This document shows positions 6,947 to 17,700 of a stretch of 64,000 nucleotides of DNA, one piece after another (the first letter of the stretch is position 1; the number at the start of each line of letters is the position of its first letter). Source of the stretch: Amaranthus tricolor (taxonomy: Eukaryota; Streptophyta; Magnoliopsida; Caryophyllales; Amaranthaceae); assembly GCF_026212465.1 (NCBI RefSeq), contig NC_080053.1:3036751-3100750 (forward strand), written 5' to 3'. A program made the position numbers and the translations under genes. The notes beneath the pieces are model-generated. The model was not told the origin of the DNA. It searched no databases and saw only the letters and a list, made by a program, of their open reading frames with translations.

Positions 6947-8251
6947 TTAAAAGTCGTATGGATCTTGAGCAAATGGGCCACCAAATGTTGGATCATAAGA
7001 CTCATTTGAAAACTCCGATAAAATCTCATCAGAGGATTCTTCTGATAATATTTTCTTTGCATATTGTGGATCTTCAAGAATCTTTTTGAGAATAGCTTTC
7101 TGGACTTTAGATAATGATTCTGAATTTGGACTTTCTACTTTGGGATTTTTATTGTGTTGAGGAGAGTTTGAATTTGATGTTGCTTTTGAGGGTGAAGGTT
7201 TGTTGGTGGTTGATGGAGATTGGTATTCCATTTTTATACCGGTTTGAAAAAAGGAGATAACATTTTTTGTTGAACAAATTTCTAAGGTAAATTTGTCCCA
7301 CCATTTAATTTTGAATTCTCTTATTAATGAATATGGATATGGACGTGGAAGGTGTTGTTTGAGACAGTAACTCCAACATAGAATCCATGGAATTTTAAAT
7401 TCTGCATGAAACATGACTGGAGTTTCATAAGCTTGATAATTTGAATTGGCAACAAAAGTTGTGAAACCCTCATTGCATTCTTTTGGATAAATTTGAGGAG
7501 TTGGTCCAAATAAATACCACCAATGATAAAACCACATAGGATATTTCTTTGGACAATATTTGTCAAATATAAAAAACCATGAATGATCAAATGGTCTGAA
7601 TAAAAATGCTCTATACCAGGCCATTTTGTAATCATAGTATGAGTAATTTTGAGGGAAAAATCTTTTTGAAAAAATTCGTTCTGCATAAGGGTCTCCCCAT
7701 TCTACAGACGAAATAATTTTCTTAAAAATACATTTTGAATAAATTATTTTTTCTGAAGAATCCTTGATATGTTGGATTTCAACAGAGTTTGAATCTACTA
7801 AAATAAATTCATAAAACCTTTGAGTTTTAAAACGATTTTCTGGTATCCATTCGCAACCTTTTGGAAAAGTTTTTTGATTGATGGAATTAATAATTTGTGG
7901 GCTTTGAGGAATTGTAAAATTAGTGAGATATACATTTTCTATTTCGGTTTTTGTAATGTATGCAGATTTGGTAAAGCTTTGTGTTGGTATTTTTGTAGTT
8001 GGTTCTTTTTGTTTTGAATTTGAAATAATATTTTGTGTAGTAGGCTCTTGAACAATTTGTGAATATGGAAGTGGGGGAAAATCATTTAGTTGAGTAAATT
8101 TGTTTGAAATGGATAGGGTAGTTTGAAGATTTTTGGAGGATGAAAATTTATTTTGTTCTGTTTTGTTTGGTTTTGGATCTGGTTCCATTTCGTAATCATC
8201 TGAACTCTGGAACCCTTTGAGTTTTTCTTGCTGATTCTTCTTCCTTGGCAT
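6947..8251 (-). CDS. ORF2, unit 2 (identical copy)
   Basis: This 434-aa protein is identical to the one encoded at 412-1716, with the same 56-bp overlap with its ORF1 and the same start context. No substitution or indel separates the copies at protein level. The description given for unit 1 applies, including the unknown function and the aromatic core at residues 130-325. Confidence 0.85.
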   Translation of the reverse strand: MPRKKNQQEKLKGFQSSDDYEMEPDPKPNKTEQNKFSSSKNLQTTLSISNKFTQLNDFPPLPYSQIVQEPTTQNIISNSKQKEPTTKIPTQSFTKSAYITKTEIENVYLTNFTIPQSPQIINSINQKTFPKGCEWIPENRFKTQRFYEFILVDSNSVEIQHIKDSSEKIIYSKCIFKKIISSVEWGDPYAERIFSKRFFPQNYSYYDYKMAWYRAFLFRPFDHSWFFIFDKYCPKKYPMWFYHWWYLFGPTPQIYPKECNEGFTTFVANSNYQAYETPVMFHAEFKIPWILCWSYCLKQHLPRPYPYSLIREFKIKWWDKFTLEICSTKNVISFFQTGIKMEYQSPSTTNKPSPSKATSNSNSPQHNKNPKVESPNSESLSKVQKAILKKILEDPQYAKKILSEESSDEILSEFSNESYDPTFGGPFAQDPYDF

Positions 8252-11200
8252 TATGATGTCCCTGTAGAAATTCTCTAGTTAAGAAATCAGGGAGAGAGTT
8301 ACTTTCGCCTCTTATATGCTCTATTTGAAAATCAAATACTGATAAAATTGCTTGCCATCTTGCAAAAATTTGTTTAGAAACAATGTTTTTGACATCCTTT
8401 TCTAGAACCTCTTTTGCAGATTTGCAGTCGATCCTTATCAAAAATTTTTTGTTGTAAAGATCATCTTGAAATTTTGAAACGCATAGTACTATAGATAAAA
8501 TTTCCTTTTTAATGGTAGAATAATTTTTTTGAGGTCCGAGCCAGAGACCTGAATGAAATCTAACTAATTGTTCTTTTGTATCTATTCTTTGTTTTAATAT
8601 GCCACCATATCCTATTTCTGATGCATCTGTTTCTACTATCATGAATGCAGATGGATCTGGAATGCCTAGACATGGAAGTGATTTGATTTTTTGTTTTAAT
8701 TCAATAATAGTCTTAGTATGAATTTCTGACCAGGGAGGCGGATTTTTTTGAAGTCTTTGAAAGAGGGGCATGCAAATTTGTCTGAGCTTTGGGAAAAAAT
8801 CTGATATATAATTTAGACATCCCAAAAATCTTTGTAACTGGGTTTTGTCTTTAATTTCGTTAGGGAATTTTTCTGCAAATTCTAAAGACCTTGTAATTGG
8901 CTTGATTGTTCCTTTATAAATGTCATGTCCCAAAAATCTAATTTTTGTTTGAAATAATTTCATTTTAGTGGCAGAAACTACTAAACCATTTTTTTCAACA
9001 GTGTTTAGAAATATATGTAAATGTTTGAAATGTTGATCAATATCATGAGAAAAAATTAAAACATCATCTATATAAACAATTATGAATGAAGAAAATTGAT
9101 TGAAAATATCATTCATTATATGTTGAAATTCAGAAGGAGCATTTTTAAGTCCAAAAGGCATTACATTCCACTCATAATGTCCAAATGGTACCGTGAATGC
9201 AGTTTTATACCTATCTTCTTTAGCAATTTGTATTTGCCAGAAACCAGATTTCATATCAAATTTTGAAAATATTTTGGCTTTATATAAGCGATTAATTAAA
9301 TCTCTTTTATTTGGGATTGGATATCTTATCCATTGAAGAACTTTGTTTAAAGGTTTGTAATTAATAACTAATCTAGGAACTCCTCTTTCTTTTTCTGCTG
9401 CATTCATAACATAAAATGCTGCACAGCTCCAAGGAGATTTGGATGGAGTTATTAATTTTTTATCTAAAAGAGTTTGAATTTCTTTCTTGCAGAATTCAAG
9501 ATGCTCAGAATTCATTTGGATGGGTCTAGCTTTTGTAGGAATATTTTTTTCAGAGAAATCTTTTTCATATGGCAATGTGACAATATGCCTTTTTCTATCC
9601 CAAAAGGCATTTGGAATATCAGCACAAACTTTTGATTTTAAAATATTTTCTAAATTAAAAATTTTTTGTTGCAATTTTGATTGTTGTAATTGTTCTTCAA
9701 TCCTTTGAAAAGAAATTTCTTCTTTTAAAGAAGAAATTTGAAATTCTTTTTGTTTTATTAAATTTATACTTTGTATTACTGAAGAATTTTGTAATAAATT
9801 AATATCTTTTTGTAACATGGGACTTAAAAAAGGAAATGATAATTGTTTCCCTAAAATTTTTGTATGAACACCTTTGTCATCAACCCAAAAAGGATAAATT
9901 TGTGTTAAAAAGGGAGTGCCTAATATTATTTCTTCCTTAATATCATTAATAATAATGAAAGTATTAGTAAAACTATAATTTTCATTTATGATCTTTCCTT
10001 TTGAAATTTTATATTTAATATCCATGGGTGAACTATTTGCACTATATAACCGAGTTTTTGTTTTTTCATAAAATTTAGTTGGGACTAATCCTTCCCTTAA
10101 GCAATTTTGATCCGCTCCACTATCAATTAAAGCAATATAGGTTTTTTGAAAATCTCCAATTTGAAAAGTAACTGGTGCATACCATTTTTGAAAATTAATT
10201 TTATTAATAACAGTGATAAAATCATCATCATCCCCATTAACTTTCTCTTTTCCCAAAGAAAGATTTTCTTTATAGATGGGGTTTTCTAAAATAGATAATT
10301 TTGTTTCAAGTTCGAAATCTTTGATTTCTAAATGCTTTAAACTATTTTTGATAGAAATGATGTCTTCTTTGATTTTATTTATTTCAAGTTGAAGATCTTT
10401 GACCGAAAGAGTTTGATTCTTAATAGGAATTAATTTAGAAGTCATTTCTTTGGAAGAGTATTTTTCTAATAATTTTGAAATATTGAAAGGTTCAATTTGA
10501 GGAATTGGAATACTTTCTTTGTTTTTAGAGGTAGAGGTTTCACCCAAAACCATAGTTTTGAGTTTCAAAAGGGTTTCTCTTTTGATCTCTTTATCTTGGA
10601 TTTTGTCAACGAGATCAAAAAGAAATTCCACATTTTTCTCTTTATCTGTTAAAACATTAATGCATTTGATAGGAGAGGAAGAAATCGAAGATTCAGAATC
10701 AGAAGTTTGATCATTAATTTGTAAAATTTCGTCATCTTCCTTTTCTGAAGAAGAAGAAGAAGTAGACTCAGGGGTTTGTAATAATATTTTGGATATTTTA
10801 TCTCCTAGCTCAGAGTCGTTAATAAATAATTCTTGAATCTTTTTCTTTGTGGTACAAGCATTTGCTTTATGTCCAGGTTTTCCACACGAATAACAAAAGA
10901 TTTTGAAAGCTTTGTTTGATTTTCGGAAATTTCCGAAATTTTTCTTTCCTCGTTTCTTTCGATAATAAGAAGGATAAGAATTTTTATTTTTATCTTTTGA
11001 AAATTTAGAAAATTGTTTTTTAATTTTCTTTTTTGTAGAGGGAGCTCTAATAGCTTCCATACCAAATGCTTCACAGAAACATCCAATTTCTTTCCTAGAT
11101 TGTTTCTTTTCAGAGGTATATTTGGCTTGGAGTTTGAGTTCTTCACATAAAGAAAGACCTTCCTTTTTAATGAAAGCGAAAAGTCCTCCATAAGTAGTAT

Positions 11201-12557
11201 TATTAAGAGCTTGTTCTTTATCTGTATCATGTTCAGCTATTTTTCTAAAAATTCTTTGAGCAAATAATTTTGGTAGTCCTGATATAAATTTTTCTTTCCA
11301 AAAACTTTGATTGCAATCTTGTCTTTGTAAAACATAACTAAAGAAGGTATCTTTATACCATCTATAGTCACTTAAAGTTGGGCAACGTAAATTTTGTAAA
11401 ATCGTTTCTCCAGAAGAAAGAGTTTGAGTAGGGTTACCGACAAAATGAAAGGCAATAACTATGATTAAGAAATCACAGCAGTCAGATTTTTGAAATACAT
11501 TTCCTTGATCATCCATGATGTCAGTAACGTGATTCAAAATTTCTAATCTGTCTTGTAAAGTGAGAAGATTATCCCACCAGTTTTTTAATTGCCCAGTAAA
11601 ACCTGATATAATAAAACCAAAAATTATTTGTTCATCCAAAGGTTTTGCCTTGTAAGCTACAATAGCCATTCCCATATTTTGAAGAGTATTAAGAATTTCA
11701 TAATCAGATTTTCCATCTATGTTCCATTCATGGATCATATCTGGGGAAAAGGATTTGGAGGTAAATGTAGACCTTTCTTCATATTGAAGATCAACAGGAG
11801 TAGGCCTAGGATAATAGTTTTTTGTAGGGATATTCTTCCAAGATGATCGTATTTTATTAATTTGATGAGGATCATTATCAGATTCTTGAAATTGCTTTGC
11901 AACTTTTGAAATGATTAAAGACTCAGAATTTTCTTCATCAGAAGATATCTCTGAACTTTGATATTTACTCAAAACCTTAATATGACTTGGACTATCTGCT
12001 AATTTTTGTAAAGATTTTTGAATTTTATCTAACACTGCAGAATTAGAGTTAGAAGAAGTAAAACCATTTTTTGGAAACATTTGAGTCATAGGTATAGTTA
12101 ATCCTGGTGGTTTGAAATGCGGTGCAGAAACCTTATTAGATCCTAATGATGCAATCGTATTAGGGGCTATGGATCTAGAGGTTTCTTTTTGTAAATTATC
12201 AACCTTATTTGAAAGTTGATCTACTTGTGTAGCAACGGTATGAAGGATTTGATTTGTAAAATTATTTTGATGATAAATTTTAATGATGTCTTCTACATTT
12301 GGAGTTTTATCTGTTTGATCTACTCTTCCTTCTTTAAAAGGACTAGCCTTTATTTCACGGTCATAATAGGGAAAAGTAATATTTTGTAATGGTGGATGAA
12401 CTGAACTAATTGTTTGTCCATCCTTCAAAACCCAATTTTTTTGAAGTTTGGTTTGTACAAATATGTGATTTTGAGAATATGGATTAGCAATACCTTGTTT
12501 TTCACAAAACAATAAAAACCATGTAAAAAACGGGATATTAATTTGAATAGTATTCAT
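8196..12557 (-). CDS. ORF1 polyprotein, unit 2 (identical copy)
   Basis: This 1453-aa polyprotein is identical to unit 1, with zinc knuckle, protease DSG, RT YIDD and the four RNase H acidic residues all intact. The open, ATG-less extension continues to 12755. An intact second copy argues against decay since amplification. It is followed on the left by unit 1's promoter region, so read-through from one unit into the next would yield a transcript longer than unit length. Confidence 0.95.
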   Translation of the reverse strand: MNTIQINIPFFTWFLLFCEKQGIANPYSQNHIFVQTKLQKNWVLKDGQTISSVHPPLQNITFPYYDREIKASPFKEGRVDQTDKTPNVEDIIKIYHQNNFTNQILHTVATQVDQLSNKVDNLQKETSRSIAPNTIASLGSNKVSAPHFKPPGLTIPMTQMFPKNGFTSSNSNSAVLDKIQKSLQKLADSPSHIKVLSKYQSSEISSDEENSESLIISKVAKQFQESDNDPHQINKIRSSWKNIPTKNYYPRPTPVDLQYEERSTFTSKSFSPDMIHEWNIDGKSDYEILNTLQNMGMAIVAYKAKPLDEQIIFGFIISGFTGQLKNWWDNLLTLQDRLEILNHVTDIMDDQGNVFQKSDCCDFLIIVIAFHFVGNPTQTLSSGETILQNLRCPTLSDYRWYKDTFFSYVLQRQDCNQSFWKEKFISGLPKLFAQRIFRKIAEHDTDKEQALNNTTYGGLFAFIKKEGLSLCEELKLQAKYTSEKKQSRKEIGCFCEAFGMEAIRAPSTKKKIKKQFSKFSKDKNKNSYPSYYRKKRGKKNFGNFRKSNKAFKIFCYSCGKPGHKANACTTKKKIQELFINDSELGDKISKILLQTPESTSSSSSEKEDDEILQINDQTSDSESSISSSPIKCINVLTDKEKNVEFLFDLVDKIQDKEIKRETLLKLKTMVLGETSTSKNKESIPIPQIEPFNISKLLEKYSSKEMTSKLIPIKNQTLSVKDLQLEINKIKEDIISIKNSLKHLEIKDFELETKLSILENPIYKENLSLGKEKVNGDDDDFITVINKINFQKWYAPVTFQIGDFQKTYIALIDSGADQNCLREGLVPTKFYEKTKTRLYSANSSPMDIKYKISKGKIINENYSFTNTFIIINDIKEEIILGTPFLTQIYPFWVDDKGVHTKILGKQLSFPFLSPMLQKDINLLQNSSVIQSINLIKQKEFQISSLKEEISFQRIEEQLQQSKLQQKIFNLENILKSKVCADIPNAFWDRKRHIVTLPYEKDFSEKNIPTKARPIQMNSEHLEFCKKEIQTLLDKKLITPSKSPWSCAAFYVMNAAEKERGVPRLVINYKPLNKVLQWIRYPIPNKRDLINRLYKAKIFSKFDMKSGFWQIQIAKEDRYKTAFTVPFGHYEWNVMPFGLKNAPSEFQHIMNDIFNQFSSFIIVYIDDVLIFSHDIDQHFKHLHIFLNTVEKNGLVVSATKMKLFQTKIRFLGHDIYKGTIKPITRSLEFAEKFPNEIKDKTQLQRFLGCLNYISDFFPKLRQICMPLFQRLQKNPPPWSEIHTKTIIELKQKIKSLPCLGIPDPSAFMIVETDASEIGYGGILKQRIDTKEQLVRFHSGLWLGPQKNYSTIKKEILSIVLCVSKFQDDLYNKKFLIRIDCKSAKEVLEKDVKNIVSKQIFARWQAILSVFDFQIEHIRGESNSLPDFLTREFLQGHHNAKEEESARKTQRVPEFR

Positions 12558-13070
12558 ATCTTTATACCATACATCTCTTATTGAGTCTTTAAAGGAGCGA
12601 GAAAAAGATGTAAACCAATCTCGATGTTCAGCATTGTGAGAGGAATTAAATTCATCTCTTAGATAGTTTTTATCTATTTCAAAATCTTTAGTAATTGTAT
12701 TGATAGAGTCAAAATTTTGAACAAAGAAAAATATGCAAAAAAATTTTGCATAGAGTCAAAATTATTAACTTTCTTCAGTCAAAATTATTTACTTATCTTC
12801 CAAATAAATCTAAATTTTTCTTTTCCTCAAAAAACAACTTCAGTCATTTTGAACAAAGAAAGTTGTTCAGCTAGGCCTATCTTCCAAGATAAGACTTAAA
12901 CAAAAAAGTTAGATTTATATAATTGATAATAATACCAATAGGGAGTACAGGATCGATAGAGAAAATAATTTAATAATTTTGTGGATATAAATCTTATTAT
13001 ATAATTGATAATAATAAGATAAGTAAAGAAAGTTAGATTTATTTGAGATAAGACTTAAACAAAAAAAAAA
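12558..13070 (-). other. Leader, unit 2
   Basis: This is an exact copy of 6023-6535. It includes the open ORF1 extension (12558-12755), the 8-bp hairpin with the out-of-frame ATG, the 10-bp hairpin (12991-13020) and most of the T13 tract. Confidence 0.6.
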
Positions 13071-13481
13071 AAATTACAGGATGCTCTCATCTTAGAGCTA
13101 GACACTTTATTTATACACAAAGGAAGAGATAAGGTGCAATCTGCTCTTCCAATAAGAAATTAAAGAGAAATAGTACAAACATAATTATTAAAGTTACACT
13201 ATAATACTGTAGAAGATGCTTTGAATTACTATTGAAGATGCTTTACTGTTGAAGATGCTTTGAATCACTGTTGGAGATGCTTTACTGTTGAAGATGCTTT
13301 GAATTACTGTTGGAGATGCTTTTGATTTCGTCATTGCTTACGTTTGTGCTTCCGGATGAATTAATTTGAGTTGTTGAACATTTGAATGATACTTTTGATT
13401 TCGTCATTGCTTACGTTTGTGCTTCCGGATGAATTAATTTGAGTTGTTGAACATTTGAATTGAACTTTTGTGAACTCAATA
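13071..13481 (-). promoter_or_regulatory. Viral intergenic promoter, unit 3
   Basis: This is an exact copy of 1-411, with the TATA box at 13108-13115 and as-1-like elements at 13329-13343 and 13402-13416. It is positioned to drive the polyprotein gene that starts at 12557. Confidence 0.75.
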
Positions 13482-14786
13482 TTAAAAGTCGTATGGATCT
13501 TGAGCAAATGGGCCACCAAATGTTGGATCATAAGACTCATTTGAAAACTCCGATAAAATCTCATCAGAGGATTCTTCTGATAATATTTTCTTTGCATATT
13601 GTGGATCTTCAAGAATCTTTTTGAGAATAGCTTTCTGGACTTTAGATAATGATTCTGAATTTGGACTTTCTACTTTGGGATTTTTATTGTGTTGAGGAGA
13701 GTTTGAATTTGATGTTGCTTTTGAGGGTGAAGGTTTGTTGGTGGTTGATGGAGATTGGTATTCCATTTTTATACCGGTTTGAAAAAAGGAGATAACATTT
13801 TTTGTTGAACAAATTTCTAAGGTAAATTTGTCCCACCATTTAATTTTGAATTCTCTTATTAATGAATATGGATATGGACGTGGAAGGTGTTGTTTGAGAC
13901 AGTAACTCCAACATAGAATCCATGGAATTTTAAATTCTGCATGAAACATGACTGGAGTTTCATAAGCTTGATAATTTGAATTGGCAACAAAAGTTGTGAA
14001 ACCCTCATTGCATTCTTTTGGATAAATTTGAGGAGTTGGTCCAAATAAATACCACCAATGATAAAACCACATAGGATATTTCTTTGGACAATATTTGTCA
14101 AATATAAAAAACCATGAATGATCAAATGGTCTGAATAAAAATGCTCTATACCAGGCCATTTTGTAATCATAGTATGAGTAATTTTGAGGGAAAAATCTTT
14201 TTGAAAAAATTCGTTCTGCATAAGGGTCTCCCCATTCTACAGACGAAATAATTTTCTTAAAAATACATTTTGAATAAATTATTTTTTCTGAAGAATCCTT
14301 GATATGTTGGATTTCAACAGAGTTTGAATCTACTAAAATAAATTCATAAAACCTTTGAGTTTTAAAACGATTTTCTGGTATCCATTCGCAACCTTTTGGA
14401 AAAGTTTTTTGATTGATGGAATTAATAATTTGTGGGCTTTGAGGAATTGTAAAATTAGTGAGATATACATTTTCTATTTCGGTTTTTGTAATGTATGCAG
14501 ATTTGGTAAAGCTTTGTGTTGGTATTTTTGTAGTTGGTTCTTTTTGTTTTGAATTTGAAATAATATTTTGTGTAGTAGGCTCTTGAACAATTTGTGAATA
14601 TGGAAGTGGGGGAAAATCATTTAGTTGAGTAAATTTGTTTGAAATGGATAGGGTAGTTTGAAGATTTTTGGAGGATGAAAATTTATTTTGTTCTGTTTTG
14701 TTTGGTTTTGGATCTGGTTCCATTTCGTAATCATCTGAACTCTGGAACCCTTTGAGTTTTTCTTGCTGATTCTTCTTCCTTGGCAT
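13482..14786 (-). CDS. ORF2, unit 3 (identical copy)
   Basis: This 434-aa protein is identical to those of units 1 and 2 and overlaps the 3' end of its ORF1 by 56 bp. Its function is unknown. The repeated preservation of this frame says only that the copies are young, because no substitutions exist from which selection could be judged. Confidence 0.85.
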   Translation of the reverse strand: MPRKKNQQEKLKGFQSSDDYEMEPDPKPNKTEQNKFSSSKNLQTTLSISNKFTQLNDFPPLPYSQIVQEPTTQNIISNSKQKEPTTKIPTQSFTKSAYITKTEIENVYLTNFTIPQSPQIINSINQKTFPKGCEWIPENRFKTQRFYEFILVDSNSVEIQHIKDSSEKIIYSKCIFKKIISSVEWGDPYAERIFSKRFFPQNYSYYDYKMAWYRAFLFRPFDHSWFFIFDKYCPKKYPMWFYHWWYLFGPTPQIYPKECNEGFTTFVANSNYQAYETPVMFHAEFKIPWILCWSYCLKQHLPRPYPYSLIREFKIKWWDKFTLEICSTKNVISFFQTGIKMEYQSPSTTNKPSPSKATSNSNSPQHNKNPKVESPNSESLSKVQKAILKKILEDPQYAKKILSEESSDEILSEFSNESYDPTFGGPFAQDPYDF

Positions 14787-17700
14787 TATGATGTCCCTGT
14801 AGAAATTCTCTAGTTAAGAAATCAGGGAGAGAGTTACTTTCGCCTCTTATATGCTCTATTTGAAAATCAAATACTGATAAAATTGCTTGCCATCTTGCAA
14901 AAATTTGTTTAGAAACAATGTTTTTGACATCCTTTTCTAGAACCTCTTTTGCAGATTTGCAGTCGATCCTTATCAAAAATTTTTTGTTGTAAAGATCATC
15001 TTGAAATTTTGAAACGCATAGTACTATAGATAAAATTTCCTTTTTAATGGTAGAATAATTTTTTTGAGGTCCGAGCCAGAGACCTGAATGAAATCTAACT
15101 AATTGTTCTTTTGTATCTATTCTTTGTTTTAATATGCCACCATATCCTATTTCTGATGCATCTGTTTCTACTATCATGAATGCAGATGGATCTGGAATGC
15201 CTAGACATGGAAGTGATTTGATTTTTTGTTTTAATTCAATAATAGTCTTAGTATGAATTTCTGACCAGGGAGGCGGATTTTTTTGAAGTCTTTGAAAGAG
15301 GGGCATGCAAATTTGTCTGAGCTTTGGGAAAAAATCTGATATATAATTTAGACATCCCAAAAATCTTTGTAACTGGGTTTTGTCTTTAATTTCGTTAGGG
15401 AATTTTTCTGCAAATTCTAAAGACCTTGTAATTGGCTTGATTGTTCCTTTATAAATGTCATGTCCCAAAAATCTAATTTTTGTTTGAAATAATTTCATTT
15501 TAGTGGCAGAAACTACTAAACCATTTTTTTCAACAGTGTTTAGAAATATATGTAAATGTTTGAAATGTTGATCAATATCATGAGAAAAAATTAAAACATC
15601 ATCTATATAAACAATTATGAATGAAGAAAATTGATTGAAAATATCATTCATTATATGTTGAAATTCAGAAGGAGCATTTTTAAGTCCAAAAGGCATTACA
15701 TTCCACTCATAATGTCCAAATGGTACCGTGAATGCAGTTTTATACCTATCTTCTTTAGCAATTTGTATTTGCCAGAAACCAGATTTCATATCAAATTTTG
15801 AAAATATTTTGGCTTTATATAAGCGATTAATTAAATCTCTTTTATTTGGGATTGGATATCTTATCCATTGAAGAACTTTGTTTAAAGGTTTGTAATTAAT
15901 AACTAATCTAGGAACTCCTCTTTCTTTTTCTGCTGCATTCATAACATAAAATGCTGCACAGCTCCAAGGAGATTTGGATGGAGTTATTAATTTTTTATCT
16001 AAAAGAGTTTGAATTTCTTTCTTGCAGAATTCAAGATGCTCAGAATTCATTTGGATGGGTCTAGCTTTTGTAGGAATATTTTTTTCAGAGAAATCTTTTT
16101 CATATGGCAATGTGACAATATGCCTTTTTCTATCCCAAAAGGCATTTGGAATATCAGCACAAACTTTTGATTTTAAAATATTTTCTAAATTAAAAATTTT
16201 TTGTTGCAATTTTGATTGTTGTAATTGTTCTTCAATCCTTTGAAAAGAAATTTCTTCTTTTAAAGAAGAAATTTGAAATTCTTTTTGTTTTATTAAATTT
16301 ATACTTTGTATTACTGAAGAATTTTGTAATAAATTAATATCTTTTTGTAACATGGGACTTAAAAAAGGAAATGATAATTGTTTCCCTAAAATTTTTGTAT
16401 GAACACCTTTGTCATCAACCCAAAAAGGATAAATTTGTGTTAAAAAGGGAGTGCCTAATATTATTTCTTCCTTAATATCATTAATAATAATGAAAGTATT
16501 AGTAAAACTATAATTTTCATTTATGATCTTTCCTTTTGAAATTTTATATTTAATATCCATGGGTGAACTATTTGCACTATATAACCGAGTTTTTGTTTTT
16601 TCATAAAATTTAGTTGGGACTAATCCTTCCCTTAAGCAATTTTGATCCGCTCCACTATCAATTAAAGCAATATAGGTTTTTTGAAAATCTCCAATTTGAA
16701 AAGTAACTGGTGCATACCATTTTTGAAAATTAATTTTATTAATAACAGTGATAAAATCATCATCATCCCCATTAACTTTCTCTTTTCCCAAAGAAAGATT
16801 TTCTTTATAGATGGGGTTTTCTAAAATAGATAATTTTGTTTCAAGTTCGAAATCTTTGATTTCTAAATGCTTTAAACTATTTTTGATAGAAATGATGTCT
16901 TCTTTGATTTTATTTATTTCAAGTTGAAGATCTTTGACCGAAAGAGTTTGATTCTTAATAGGAATTAATTTAGAAGTCATTTCTTTGGAAGAGTATTTTT
17001 CTAATAATTTTGAAATATTGAAAGGTTCAATTTGAGGAATTGGAATACTTTCTTTGTTTTTAGAGGTAGAGGTTTCACCCAAAACCATAGTTTTGAGTTT
17101 CAAAAGGGTTTCTCTTTTGATCTCTTTATCTTGGATTTTGTCAACGAGATCAAAAAGAAATTCCACATTTTTCTCTTTATCTGTTAAAACATTAATGCAT
17201 TTGATAGGAGAGGAAGAAATCGAAGATTCAGAATCAGAAGTTTGATCATTAATTTGTAAAATTTCGTCATCTTCCTTTTCTGAAGAAGAAGAAGAAGTAG
17301 ACTCAGGGGTTTGTAATAATATTTTGGATATTTTATCTCCTAGCTCAGAGTCGTTAATAAATAATTCTTGAATCTTTTTCTTTGTGGTACAAGCATTTGC
17401 TTTATGTCCAGGTTTTCCACACGAATAACAAAAGATTTTGAAAGCTTTGTTTGATTTTCGGAAATTTCCGAAATTTTTCTTTCCTCGTTTCTTTCGATAA
17501 TAAGAAGGATAAGAATTTTTATTTTTATCTTTTGAAAATTTAGAAAATTGTTTTTTAATTTTCTTTTTTGTAGAGGGAGCTCTAATAGCTTCCATACCAA
17601 ATGCTTCACAGAAACATCCAATTTCTTTCCTAGATTGTTTCTTTTCAGAGGTATATTTGGCTTGGAGTTTGAGTTCTTCACATAAAGAAAGACCTTCCTT

